Below are positions 9,287 to 20,291 of a stretch of DNA of 64,000 bases, piece by piece. Made by a program: the position numbers and the translations under genes. The notes under the pieces are model-generated. The model was given only the letters and a program-made list of their open reading frames with translations. It was not told where the DNA came from and ran no database searches. The stretch spans positions 992,001 to 1,056,000 of the forward strand of contig NZ_WWHU01000001.1 of assembly GCF_009862785.1 (NCBI RefSeq), read 5' to 3'. This stretch comes from Gordonia sp. SID5947 (GTDB lineage Bacteria; Actinomycetota; Actinomycetes; Mycobacteriales; Mycobacteriaceae). Every line of letters begins with the position of its first letter. Within the stretch, counting starts at the first letter, position 1.

Positions 9287-9298
9287 TAGCGTCGACGT
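9287..9298 (+). promoter_or_regulatory. Leaderless promoter of the F420-type oxidoreductase
   Basis: TAGCGT (9287-9292) fits the actinobacterial -10 TANNNT and is followed by exactly 6 nt and the GTG at 9299. No ribosome site is present, so the transcript probably starts at the start codon. Confidence 0.5.
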
Positions 9299-10255
9299 GT
9301 GACAGGACTCGGCTACCAGATCCCGAATTTCACCTATCCGGACGTCGCGGCGGATCGGCTCTTCCCCACCGTCGTCGCGCAGGCCGTCGAGGCCGAGGAC
9401 TCCGGGTTCGACACCGTCCTGGTGATGGACCACTTCTATCAGCTGCCCATCCTCGGCACGCCGGACGAGCCGATGATCGAGTGCTACACCCTGCTCTCGG
9501 CGCTCGCCCAGCACACGTCGTCGGTCAGGCTGTCGGCGCTCGTGACCGGTAACACGTACCGCAATCCGACGCTCCTCGCCAAGACCGTGACCGCGTTGGA
9601 CGTGGTGTCGGGCGGACGTGCCCAGCTGGGCATCGGTGCCGGCTGGTTCGAGCTCGAACACGATGCACTCGGCTACGAGTTCGGCACGTTCACCGATCGA
9701 TTCGAGAAACTCGAGGAGTCCCTGCAGATCGTTCTCGGCATGCTCGACGGGTCTCGGCCGAGCCTCGACGGCACCTGGTATCGAGTTCATGACGCGCTCA
9801 ATGTTCCTGCGCCACTGTCGAAGATCCCGGTGATGATCGGCGGCGGCGGTGAACGAAAGACGCTGCGGATGGTCGCGCAGTACGCCGATGAATCGAACCT
9901 CATCTGCGCTGTCGAGGACATCGGCCGCAAGCTCGACGCCCTTGCCGGCCACTGCGATCGATTGGGCCGCAACCGCTCCGAGATCACTGTCAGTCTGCAG
10001 ACCTCGGCGTGCATCGCGCCGACCCACGACGAGGCGGTCGCCGAGTTCGAGGCGTACCTCGAACGCAATCCCGCCGCCGAGGTGCGTCGGGCGAACACCG
10101 TTGTCGGTGATCCGGATGAGGTGGGTGCACGGTTCTCCGAGCTCCTCGCGACCGGCGTGGACGGCATCACGGTCAACGCGCCCGCCAACGGCCATGTGCC
10201 GGGACGCGTCTCACTGCTTGGTGCCACGCTCGCCCCGCTCATCGGCGGCCGCTGA
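9299..10255 (+). CDS. LLM-class, probably F420-dependent oxidoreductase
   Basis: A 318-residue luciferase-like TIM-barrel protein. Typical segments are QAVEAEDSGFDTVLVMDHF (residues 29-47), LGIGAGWFELEHDALGYEF (the GAGW loop near residue 118) and IPVMIGGGGERKTLR near residue 178. In actinobacteria this group mostly uses F420, though FMN is possible. The natural substrate is unknown. The GTG start has a leaderless -10 directly upstream. It is convergent with the siderophore-type hydroxylase gene, 42 nt away. Confidence 0.88.
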   Translation: MTGLGYQIPNFTYPDVAADRLFPTVVAQAVEAEDSGFDTVLVMDHFYQLPILGTPDEPMIECYTLLSALAQHTSSVRLSALVTGNTYRNPTLLAKTVTALDVVSGGRAQLGIGAGWFELEHDALGYEFGTFTDRFEKLEESLQIVLGMLDGSRPSLDGTWYRVHDALNVPAPLSKIPVMIGGGGERKTLRMVAQYADESNLICAVEDIGRKLDALAGHCDRLGRNRSEITVSLQTSACIAPTHDEAVAEFEAYLERNPAAEVRRANTVVGDPDEVGARFSELLATGVDGITVNAPANGHVPGRVSLLGATLAPLIGGR

Positions 10256-10297
10256 GACCTCACCCTCGCGTCGCCGGCCCACCCACGGCAGCGGACC

Positions 10298-11608
10298 TCA
10301 CGCGCTCGCGGTGCTCCCGACAGCTCTGCGGCCGGACGTCGCGCCGACCAGTTGACGGTCGTCGACGATCGCGCGGACGATCTCTCCGGACCGGACGGCC
10401 ATGTTGGACAGCAGTGTCGAGGTGAGTCCGTGCGTGTGCTCGGAATTGCCCTGCACAAAGATCTGACCGGTGATGTCGTCGCTCGTCTCGACCCGGTAGA
10501 GCCGGTCGAGAACGGGACGTCCGTGCCGATCCTCGCCGCAATGACGGGCCAGCTCACCGAGCATGTCCGTCAGCGACGTCGGCTCGAAACCCGTGGCGAA
10601 GACGACGGCGTCACAGTCGAGGACCGTCTCGGCTCCGGTGAGACGATGCGAGATACGGACCCGGGCGGCGTCCGCGGTCTCGACGACGTCGACCACCTCC
10701 GAGGCGCCGTGGACGAACAACCGTCGCTCACCGGTGACGCGTTCGGTGTATTCGCGCCGGTAGAGCTCCTCGATCAGTTCGGGATCCACGGCCGAATAGT
10801 TCGTGCTCCGGTGGTACTGCATCAGCCGGTCACGACTTGCCTCATCCGCCGAGAAGTATTCGTCCACCGCCTCCGGATCGAAGATCCGGTTGGCATATGG
10901 GCTGTCGTCGGCCGGTGTGTAGCCGTACTTCGCAAAAACACCGTGGACTTCCGCATCGGTTTTGTCGTGCAGGTAGGCCGCCACCTCCGCGGCGCTCTGA
11001 CCGGCACCGACCACCACGAACCGGCCGCTGGAGCGACTCGGCAACTCCGCGAAGTGCGACAGCATCCGATGATTGTGGAACACCCGCGGACCTGCGGTGA
11101 CGCCGGCGGGCAGTTTCGCTCGCAGCCCACCACCGAGGATCACGTTCCGCGCCCGGATCACCCCGCGGGTGGGCGAGACCACCTCGAAATGATCGTCGGA
11201 CCATCGAACCGACGTGACCTCGGCCGAGTATTCGACCGGGATGTCGACACGATCCGCCGCCCACTCGAGGTAGTCGTGGAACTCCGCGCGGAGGGGGAAG
11301 AAGTCCTGCCGATTGATGAAATGGGTGAGTCGCCCACGCTCGGCCAGATAGTTGAGAAAGGTGTACGCGCTGCTGACGTTGCGCTGCGTCGCGAGATCCT
11401 TCAGGAAGGACACCTGCATCGTGGTGCCCGGCAGGAGCATGCCCGGATGCCACCCGAATGCGTCCTTCTTCTCGAAGAAGCGGGCGGTCACCTGCGCGTG
11501 CGGACCGACAGACCGGTTGTGTTCCTCGATCGCGATGGCCACGGCCAGATTCGACGGTCCGAACCCGATGCCGACCACATCGACCAACGGTGAATGATCA
11601 CTGGACAA
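10298..11608 (-). CDS. Lysine/ornithine N-monooxygenase (siderophore N-hydroxylase)
   Basis: A flavin-dependent N-hydroxylating monooxygenase (436 aa) that would make the N-hydroxy-ornithine or N-hydroxy-lysine used in hydroxamate siderophores. The FAD motif GIGFGPSNLAVAI is near residue 14, the NADPH motif VVGAGQSAAEVA in the middle, and the family ATGFEP motif (VFATGFEPTSL) late. I chose the TTG at 11608 because GAGGAG (11620-11615) lies 6 nt before it and the FAD motif falls at the expected distance. An upstream GTG/ATG extension to 11713 lacks a ribosome site. An IdeR-like box lies about 130 bp upstream. No NRPS or acyltransferase gene is nearby. Confidence 0.92.
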   Translation of the reverse strand: MSSDHSPLVDVVGIGFGPSNLAVAIAIEEHNRSVGPHAQVTARFFEKKDAFGWHPGMLLPGTTMQVSFLKDLATQRNVSSAYTFLNYLAERGRLTHFINRQDFFPLRAEFHDYLEWAADRVDIPVEYSAEVTSVRWSDDHFEVVSPTRGVIRARNVILGGGLRAKLPAGVTAGPRVFHNHRMLSHFAELPSRSSGRFVVVGAGQSAAEVAAYLHDKTDAEVHGVFAKYGYTPADDSPYANRIFDPEAVDEYFSADEASRDRLMQYHRSTNYSAVDPELIEELYRREYTERVTGERRLFVHGASEVVDVVETADAARVRISHRLTGAETVLDCDAVVFATGFEPTSLTDMLGELARHCGEDRHGRPVLDRLYRVETSDDITGQIFVQGNSEHTHGLTSTLLSNMAVRSGEIVRAIVDDRQLVGATSGRRAVGSTASA

Positions 11609-11739
11609 GCGTTGCTCCTCTGCGGTGTTCTGACGGTGCGTCGTCCCTGACACACGTCCCGGCCCGGCCGAACGCGCCTGTGGCCCACGCCCTGTCGCGG
11701 AATCACAACTCATCGTCCGCGACGACCAGGTGGCCGATG

Positions 11740-11758
11740 GAAGGTAAGACTATCCTAA
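11740..11758 (-). promoter_or_regulatory. IdeR/DtxR-like iron box
   Basis: Read on the minus strand the 19-mer is TTAGGATAGTCTTACCTTC, matching 14 of 19 positions of the DtxR/IdeR consensus TTAGGTTAGGCTAACCTAA, including the TTAGG and ACCT arms. It lies in the 329-nt divergent region between the hydroxylase (start 11608) and the DUF5995 gene (start 11938). I infer iron-dependent repression of the hydroxylase. I see nothing else distinctive in this intergenic region. Confidence 0.72.
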
Positions 11759-11937
11759 ACTCATCGCCGATGAAGAACGGCCACGCGAAACGGTGTTCTG
11801 CGGCCTCCGTCGAGCTGCACCCGGGGCGCGGCATCACGCACCGGTGCGCCGTCGGTGAGCACGCTCTCCGTCATCTCACGAGATGAATTGCCCTTCCGGC
11901 GGGTTGCTGACGGGGCTGCGACGGCCAGAATCGATGT

Positions 11938-12789
11938 ATGCCGCGACCGAGCGCTCCGCCACCCGGCTCGCCCCCACCGATTCCGCCGGTCACCACCATC
12001 GACGAGGTGGTGGCAGCCCTCCACACGATCATCGATTGGTCGATCGGCACCCCGAGCCGATTGGGATACTTTGCCGCGCTGTACAAACGGATCACCCTGG
12101 CGGTGGGGGTGGCAATCGACGAAGGCTTGTTCGACGACGGCCCGCGTATGGAACGGTTCGACGCCCTGTTCGCGTCTCGATACCTCGACGCGGTCAACGG
12201 CCATTTCCACCCCGGCCGGTTTCCGAAACCGACTCGGTCGTGGCGCACCACCTTCGCCGGCGCCGACCATTCCGAACCGATCATCCTGCAGCACATGATC
12301 TCCGGGATCAACAGCCACATCGTGCTCGATCTCGGTATCGCCGCGGTGGAGACGACCGGCGGCCGGAAGCTGCCATCTCTGCGACGAGATTTCGACACCG
12401 TGAACGCGGTGCTGGCCGGCCAGGTGAACGGTGTGGTGGCAGACCTGAACGAGCTGTCCCCGGCGTTGGCAGACATCTACGCCGTCCTCGCCGAGCACCA
12501 GATCTTCCTGCTGAACGAGGCCATCAAGGCGTTTCGCGACAGCGCCTGGCGGTTCGCCACCGTGCTGGCGCTCGAGCCTGGTCTCCTGCGGCGGGCAACG
12601 ATCGCCGCACGAGATCTGCAGGTGGCCCGCCAGTCGGCACTCGTGTTCGATCCGCCCGGTGTGATCGGCGTACTCGACCGGGCGGTGCTGGAGGTGGCCG
12701 AGCGCGAGAGTCGCGATGTGTCACGCAACATCGCGGTGCTCGACGAGGTGGCCTCCTCGCCGTCGCCGATCACCACGACACTCAGCTGA
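11938..12789 (+). CDS. DUF5995 family protein
   Basis: A 283-residue soluble protein with a Pro-rich N-terminus (residues 1-20). The body is mostly helical: LGYFAALYKRITLAVGVAI, RMERFDALFASRYLDAVNG, HMISGINSHIVLDLGIA. The GINSHIVLDLG block and the histidines at FHPG and NSHI are conserved in DUF5995 as I recall it. Function is unknown. The start is ATG 11938, with CAGAAT 6 nt upstream as a possible leaderless -10. The final codons and the stop lie in a 17-bp tandem repeat. The iron box upstream faces the other gene but could also act on this one. Confidence 0.75.
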   Translation: MPRPSAPPPGSPPPIPPVTTIDEVVAALHTIIDWSIGTPSRLGYFAALYKRITLAVGVAIDEGLFDDGPRMERFDALFASRYLDAVNGHFHPGRFPKPTRSWRTTFAGADHSEPIILQHMISGINSHIVLDLGIAAVETTGGRKLPSLRRDFDTVNAVLAGQVNGVVADLNELSPALADIYAVLAEHQIFLLNEAIKAFRDSAWRFATVLALEPGLLRRATIAARDLQVARQSALVFDPPGVIGVLDRAVLEVAERESRDVSRNIAVLDEVASSPSPITTTLS

Positions 12790-12825
12790 TCACCGCACTC
12801 GGCTGATCACGACACTCGGCTGATC
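12775..12825. repeat. Three tandem 17-bp repeats across the DUF5995 stop codon
   Basis: The units are ACGACACTCAGCTGATC, ACCGCACTCGGCTGATC and ACGACACTCGGCTGATC, each differing by at most a few bases. The first unit contains the gene's TGA stop. The array fills most of the gap before the convergent meaB gene. It may be a recent slippage duplication and shows no terminator structure. Confidence 0.85.
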
Positions 12826-12843
12826 AGGCGATCACGCCGTGAT

Positions 12844-13868
12844 TCAGGACGACGCCGCGCGACCGTCGAAAGCCTCGACGATCCGTTGTGCCGCGAGCGC
12901 GGGCGTGAGCTCGCCCGACCGCACCTGCTGCTCGACGTCACCACGGGTGTCCTTGACCTCCGGACTCTCGTCGAGGCGGGCGAGCACGATGTCGCGCACC
13001 ATCGCCCACGTCCAGTCGATCTGCTGCTGATTGCGGCGGGCCTCGAACTGCCCGGCGTCGGTGAGTGTCTTCTTGTGGCGGAGCACTGCGTCCCAGTACT
13101 CGGCGACGCCGGTGTTCTCGATCGCGCTCATGGTGAGCACCGGGGGCGTCCACAGCGCGTCGTGCGGATAGATCAACTTCAACGCGTTCTTGAGTTCGCG
13201 CGCCGCGCTCTTCGCCTCGGTGAGATGTTTGCCGTCGGCCTTGTTCACGACGACGACATCGGCGAGCTCGAGCACGCCCTTCTTGATGCCCTGCAAGGAG
13301 TCCCCGGTGCGGGCGAGTGTCAGGAACGTGAACGTGTCGACCATGTTGGCAACTGCCACTTCGGACTGCCCCACGCCGACGGTCTCCACCAGGACCACAT
13401 CGAACCCGGCGGCCTCGAGGAGCACGATGCTCTCCCGGGTTGCCTTGGCGACGCCGCCGAGAGTGCCCGAGGTCGGAGACGGTCGGATGTAGGCGTCCTT
13501 CGACATCGAGAGCCGCCCCATGCGGGTCTTGTCACCCAGGATGGAGCCGCCTGTCCTCGTCGACGACGGATCCACCGCGAGGACCGCGACCTTGTGGCCC
13601 CTCTCGATCAGGTACATCCCGAGCGCCTCGATGGTGGTCGACTTCCCCACCCCGGGGACTCCGGTGATCCCGACCCGGAACGAATTGCCCGCGTGCGGGG
13701 TCAACCGCAGCAGCAACTCCTGGGCGGCCACCCGATGGTCCGGGCGCGCCGATTCCACCAGGGTGATGGCACGGGCGAGGTCGGAACGCCGATCTGCCCG
13801 GACCGCATCCGCGAGGGCATCCACATCGACCGGCCGCCGCGCCGCTGCGCCCGCGTGTTGATCGCCCA

Positions 13869-13872
<4 letters not shown>
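12844..13872 (-). CDS. meaB: MeaB, methylmalonyl-CoA mutase-associated G3E GTPase
   Basis: A GTPase chaperone that loads adenosylcobalamin into methylmalonyl-CoA mutase and protects it from inactivation (342 aa). The P-loop GVPGVGKST is at residues 71-79. DPSST and ETVGVGQSE carry the switch and metal-binding functions, and NKADG is the guanine-specificity motif. C-terminal helices form the dimer arm. The start is either GTG 13872 or ATG 13869, both overlapping the mutB TGA, so translation is coupled. This is the last gene of mutA-mutB-meaB. It was formerly called ArgK. Confidence 0.95.
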
Positions 13873-16153
<2,281 letters not shown>

Positions 16154-16157
<4 letters not shown>

Positions 16158-18073
16158 GATGTCGCTCCCGCCGGTTCGTGGGTCAGCTGGTCGAGCAGGT
16201 CACGCAAGGTCGCCACCGCGTCGATACCGACGCGCAGCGACCCGTCCGGGCGGTCGTCGCCCTCCGGCCATTCCTTTTCCGGTCCGGCCAGCAGGACCGC
16301 GCGCAAGCCGGTGGCCCGGGCAGCCTGCAGTGCAGCGGCACCCTCGTCGGCATATCGCTGCTTGCTCCCGCAGAGCACCGCGATGCCGGCGTTCGCATCC
16401 GCCACCGCCCCGGCGATGCCCTCCGACGTCAAGGGTCCGGGGTTCACCACCGAGATACCGCCGGCAGCAAGGAGATTCGCGACAAAAGTGGTGCGACCGT
16501 TGTGCTCCGCCACGGATCCGAGCGGCAGCAGCAACACGGTGGGCCGCCGACCGGTCTCGGCGAGCACGGCGTCGGAACGATCGCGGAGCTCCTCGAAGGC
16601 CCGGCCGACGCGAGCCAGCCGCGGCGCTCCGAGCGGCACGTCGGTGACGTCGGCGACACCCGCACCCAGCGGCTTCTCGTCGAGATTGGGGAACTCGTTG
16701 ACGCCGGTGACCGCGGTCCGGCGGTGCGCGACCGCATCGTCGCGGTTCGCCAGCGATGTGCCGACCCGATCGGTGATCCAGCCCGAGTCGAGGGCCGCAC
16801 GGTACCCGCCTGCGGATTCGATCTGACCGAAGACTGTCCAGGCATTCGCCGCGAGGTCGTCGGTGAGCGACTCGACGAACCACGAGCCGCCGGCCGGATC
16901 CAGCACGCGCCCGATGTTGGATTCCTCCAGCAGCAGCAACTGCGTGTTGCGGGCGATCCGCCGGGAGAACGATGCGCTCGACGTGCGGTTGCCGGTCGGG
17001 ATCGCGGCGTCGAAGCCGAGCACGGTGACCTGGTCGGCACCACCGACGCCGGCTCCGAACGCGGCAATCGTGGTGCGCAGCATGTTGACCCAGGGATCGC
17101 GCTGGCTCTGCATGGACAGGTCGGTGACGCCATGGGTGATCGCGGCCCCGGCCTCGGGCGCTCCGACGACCTCGGCCACCCGCGCCCAGATCTTGCGCAA
17201 CGCACGGAACTTGGCGATGGTCGCGAACTGGTCATCGCCGGCGGAGACGGCAAAGGTGATCTGACGCAGCGCATCCGCGGCCGACAGGCCTGCATCGGTG
17301 AGGTCACGCAGATGCGTGACCGCCGCGGCGATCTGCAGCGCGAGCTCGAGTCCGTTGTCGGCTCCCGCGGTGGCGAAGTCCGTGCCGTCGACCCGGAATG
17401 TCCGGACGCCGGCGGGCACGTCCGTGGCCAGAGAGGTCGCCTCCGCGCCGTCCACCGTCGCGCGACCCGAGAAGGCCGCGGTCAGCGGGGACAGACCGAG
17501 TGAGGTGACGGTCGAGGTCGTCGGCGCGACGGACTCTGGCGCCGCGCCCGCCTGCCGGGACACCGACAGAAGTGCGCGTGCGGCCGCGATGCCGTCGGCT
17601 CCGGCGTCGAGGGTGACCGGGATCAAGTCGAGGTACACGCCGTCGAGGACAGCGGCGAGGTCGTCGGGCGAGATGCCCGAGCCGACGGTCAACCACAATC
17701 CACTGGCTCCCTTGGACAGGGCATCGAGTGCGGCCAGGTTGAGCTCTGCGGCCGGCGTCGCGTCGTCGCCGAACCGTTCGGTCACCCGCCAGCCCATGGT
17801 GACGTCGCGATCGGGATCGGCACCCCGGACGTACGGGAACCCTCCGGGCAGACCGGATTCGGCGTTCTCGTCCCTGCGTGTGTAGAGGGGACGGATACGG
17901 AGACCGTCGAGGGTTGTGGTGGACAGGAGTTCTTCGGCCGAGGCAGGCAATTCCTCGACAGTGGACCGCCGGGATTTCGCCAGGACGGCGGCAGCGGCTT
18001 CCGACCAGGCCTGATAGGCCTCGTCGAGCGATCGGTCGGACCGATCGAATTCCGACGCAGTGGTCTGCGGCAT
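16154..18073 (-). CDS. mutA: Methylmalonyl-CoA mutase small subunit
   Basis: The non-catalytic partner of MutB in the heterodimeric mutase (639 aa). It keeps the barrel fold ([29 protein letters not shown]) and a degenerate B12-like C-terminal domain, where [12 protein letters not shown] replaces the DxHxxG histidine motif. That loss is normal for this subunit. I chose ATG 18073 because GGAGGT (18089-18084) lies 10 nt upstream of it. The in-frame GTG at 18085 overlaps that ribosome site and cannot use it. It is first in the mutA-mutB-meaB operon and divergent from the VTT protein, as in M. tuberculosis. Confidence 0.95.
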
Positions 18074-18188
18074 GGGGCGTGACACCTCCGTGTTGCTCGG
18101 GTCGAGCGCGTACCCGACTTTAGCCGAACGCTCGCTCGGCTCTCACATCGAGGGCCGATCGTGACGCATCCCACGGGCCCCGTCCGCG

Positions 18189-18200
18189 TAGTATTGCGCG
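18189..18200 (+). promoter_or_regulatory. Leaderless promoter of the VTT-domain gene
   Basis: TAGTAT (18189-18194), a good TANNNT -10, is followed by 6 nt and the GTG at 18201, with no ribosome site. Confidence 0.55.
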
Positions 18201-18968
18201 GTGCCCATCGAGTCCCCAGCGGTCCCCGACATCCCATCGGGATCCCCGACCGCCGAGACTCGGAGGACAGGCACTTTCGGTCCGCTCCGCCGCGGTGTCG
18301 ACGCCCGGGTGATCCGTCGGGCGCTGCTCCTGACCACGGTCGTCGCCGTGGTCCTGGTCGGCTCCTACCTGATCCCGATGCCGTCGGTGGCGAGTGTGCG
18401 GACCTGGGGCGAGAATCTGGGGCCGGCGTTCGCCTGGGTGTTCTTCGCCGTCTACGCGGTGGTGGCCGTCGCACCGTTCCCACGTTCGACCTTCACCGTG
18501 ATGTCGGGGATCTTCTTCGGTCCGGTCGTCGGGTTCACGGGCGCGATGATCGCCTCGACGATAGCCGCGATCGTCGCTTTCTGGTTCGTTCGCACGGTCG
18601 GTAGAGAACGTGTACGGCCCTACCTGAAGAAGCCGGTGGTCCGCGCGGTCGAGTACCGCCTGAGCCGACGCGGCTGGCTCGCGGTCGGTTCGCTGCGACT
18701 CATCGCGGCGTGCCCGTTCTCGGTGGCGAACTACTGTTCGGCACTCTCCTCGGTGCGGTTTGTCCCGTACCTCGTGGCGACTGTGATCGGCATGGCTCCC
18801 GGGACTGCGGCGGTCGTCTTCCTCGGTGATGCCTTGACCGGACAGCGTGATCCACTGCTGCTGGTGCTCAGTGGATGCTTCTTCGCCGTGGGCATCATCG
18901 GCCTGATCCTCGACGCCCGGATGCCGATCGGTCGATCCCGGGGAGTCGAGACAAGCGACAATCCTTGA
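18201..18968 (+). CDS. TVP38/TMEM64 (VTT domain) membrane protein
   Basis: A 255-residue polytopic membrane protein. After a 35-residue polar N-terminus come a transmembrane helix (LLLTTVVAVVLVGSYLI), the VTT core (FFAVYAVVAVAPFPRSTFTVMSG, residues about 79-101, and FGPVVGFTGAMIASTIAAIVAFW) and the reentrant motif RLIAACPFSVANYCSAL near residues 172-188. Related DedA/VTT proteins act as membrane scramblases or transporters, but the substrate here is unknown. Adjacency to mutA matches Rv1491c. Its TGA lies within the left arm of an inverted repeat. Confidence 0.85.
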   Translation: MPIESPAVPDIPSGSPTAETRRTGTFGPLRRGVDARVIRRALLLTTVVAVVLVGSYLIPMPSVASVRTWGENLGPAFAWVFFAVYAVVAVAPFPRSTFTVMSGIFFGPVVGFTGAMIASTIAAIVAFWFVRTVGRERVRPYLKKPVVRAVEYRLSRRGWLAVGSLRLIAACPFSVANYCSALSSVRFVPYLVATVIGMAPGTAAVVFLGDALTGQRDPLLLVLSGCFFAVGIIGLILDARMPIGRSRGVETSDNP

Positions 18969-18984
18969 TCCGGCCAGATCAAGG
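18963..18984. repeat. Inverted repeat CCTTGATC / GATCAAGG at the VTT gene end
   Basis: Perfect 8-bp arms with a 6-nt centre; the left arm includes the VTT stop codon. No T-run follows, so it is a weak terminator candidate. The arms share the CTTGAT word with the two inverted repeats further downstream, which suggests a regulator-binding half-site. Confidence 0.6.
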
Positions 18985-19001
18985 TGACAGTCGAGAATGA
19001 G

Positions 19002-19056
19002 TCAAGCCAAAAGGCTTGATTCCACCCAATCAAGCATATAACCTTGATTGGGTGGA
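19002..19056 (+). promoter_or_regulatory. Double inverted-repeat operator and promoter of the SatD-like gene
   Basis: Two perfect inverted repeats stand in series. The first is TCAAGCC-AAAA-GGCTTGA (19002-19019). The second has 14-bp arms, TCCACCCAATCAAG (19021-19034) and CTTGATTGGGTGGA (19043-19056), with an 8-nt centre. A -10-like TATAAC (19037-19042) sits in that centre, with TTGATT (19016-19021) 15 nt upstream as a possible -35. The right arm also contains most of the ribosome site GGTGGAGG before the ATG at 19065. Binding here would block transcription, and in a longer transcript the hairpin would mask the ribosome site. Autoregulation is inferred. Confidence 0.65.
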
Positions 19057-19064
19057 GGTGGCAA

Positions 19065-19670
19065 ATGTATGTGCTCACAGTCGACCAACGGGGCAGCCGA
19101 CGCGACATCGATCGAGTCGACGCCCTCCTCGACATGGTGTCCCACGCCGATCTCGTCCGACCGTTCGAGCGCACCGCCGGAGATGAGGTACAGGCCGTGG
19201 CCGACGACGCCGCCGTCGTCGCGAAGCTCGGGGTGACCTTGGCCGCCGACGGCCATTGGAGCGTCGGGATCGGCGTCGGACCGGTGAGACTGCCTCTCCC
19301 CGCGTCCACACGTGCAGGACGCGGGCCGGCCTTCGAATATGCGCGGGAGGCCGTGGAATCCGCCAAGTCACAGCGCATCCCCCTGTCCGTTCAGGGTCCG
19401 GATGACATCTGGGCCGGACATGCCCAGACCGCCGCGCGCCTCTTGGCGGACGTCGTCGCCGGACGCAGCGACGCAGGCGCCGAAGCCGTCCGCCTCATGG
19501 ACACCGGCGTGACCCAGGTCGACGGGGCGGCCCGCCTCGGCATCAGCCCCCAGGCCATGTCACAGCGTCTGCGGAGCGCTCGGTGGGACATCGAGGAGGA
19601 CGCCTACCACTTGCTGGCCGAACTCTTGAGAAGGGCTGACATGTCCGACCACCCGGAGGGAATCACGTGA
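19065..19670 (+). CDS. SatD-like protein with C-terminal helix-turn-helix
   Basis: A 201-residue cytosolic protein. The N-terminal half (MYVLTVDQRGSRRDIDRVD, then FERTAGDEVQAVADD near residues 34-48) resembles SatD-family proteins, whose GDE(F/V)Q segment recalls nucleotide-cyclase folds. The C-terminal part, GVTQVDGAARLGISPQAMSQ near residues 153-172, has the form of a sigma-region-4-like helix-turn-helix. GGTGGAGG fixes the ATG at 19065. It overlaps the next gene by a gTGA. I infer a sensor-repressor that controls its own cassette through the flanking repeats. The family call is from memory and no function is established. Confidence 0.65.
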   Translation: MYVLTVDQRGSRRDIDRVDALLDMVSHADLVRPFERTAGDEVQAVADDAAVVAKLGVTLAADGHWSVGIGVGPVRLPLPASTRAGRGPAFEYAREAVESAKSQRIPLSVQGPDDIWAGHAQTAARLLADVVAGRSDAGAEAVRLMDTGVTQVDGAARLGISPQAMSQRLRSARWDIEEDAYHLLAELLRRADMSDHPEGIT

Positions 19671-20260
19671 CCGCTGTCGCCGTCGCCGTGTTCGTCGCGG
19701 CCGCCCTGATCCCGATCCTGCCCACAGTCCTCCGGGCCTACGACGTGGGTGGCGTGACCCGCAGACACCGGGCGGCGACGCTACTCGACGGCGTCACCGC
19801 CGGGACGATGATCGTCCTCGCCGGAACGACCGCGATCATCGCGACGACGACCGGCCCGGCACGCGGCGCCGGATCGGTGGTGGCCACGTGCGCCGCGATG
19901 GCCGCCGCCGTCGGTGGTGGCGGCTTCGTGGTACGCCTCGTCCTGCGGGCCGGCGGGGTCAGCCCACATCACCCGTCTCGGGAGAAGACCGACACCTCAC
20001 GGCAACCCGACGACGACGCAGCCCAATCCGGACCGCTGCGAGGGGGACGGGTCATCGGGTACCTGGAACGAGCGACGGTCGCGGCAACGCTCCTCGCCGG
20101 ATGGCCGGAGGGCCTCGCGGTGATCCTCGCCGTCAAGAGCCTTGCGCGCTTTCCCGAACTCCGTGCCCCGCACGCCAGCGAACAGTTCATCATGGGGACG
20201 TTCGCCTCGGTGTTGTGGGCGGCATCGATGTCCGGGGTCTGCTATTTGGTCATCCACTGA
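19667..20260 (+). CDS. Small integral membrane protein paired with the SatD-like regulator
   Basis: A 197-residue protein starting at a GTG that overlaps the upstream stop. Membrane segments are predicted at about residues 1-18 (VAVFVAAALIPILPTVL), 43-62 (GTMIVLAGTTAIIATTT), 67-92, 143-160 (ATLLAGWPEGLAVILAVK) and 180-197. A hydrophilic loop (residues 95-125, HHPSREKTDTSRQPDDDAAQ) follows the third segment. I do not recognise a transporter or enzyme motif. Tight coupling to the regulator suggests it is the effector of the cassette. It is convergent with the SPFH gene (31 nt gap). Confidence 0.7.
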   Translation: MTAVAVAVFVAAALIPILPTVLRAYDVGGVTRRHRAATLLDGVTAGTMIVLAGTTAIIATTTGPARGAGSVVATCAAMAAAVGGGGFVVRLVLRAGGVSPHHPSREKTDTSRQPDDDAAQSGPLRGGRVIGYLERATVAATLLAGWPEGLAVILAVKSLARFPELRAPHASEQFIMGTFASVLWAASMSGVCYLVIH

Positions 20261-20291
20261 CGCCGCAACGCATTCCGTGGGCGCGGTTGGT

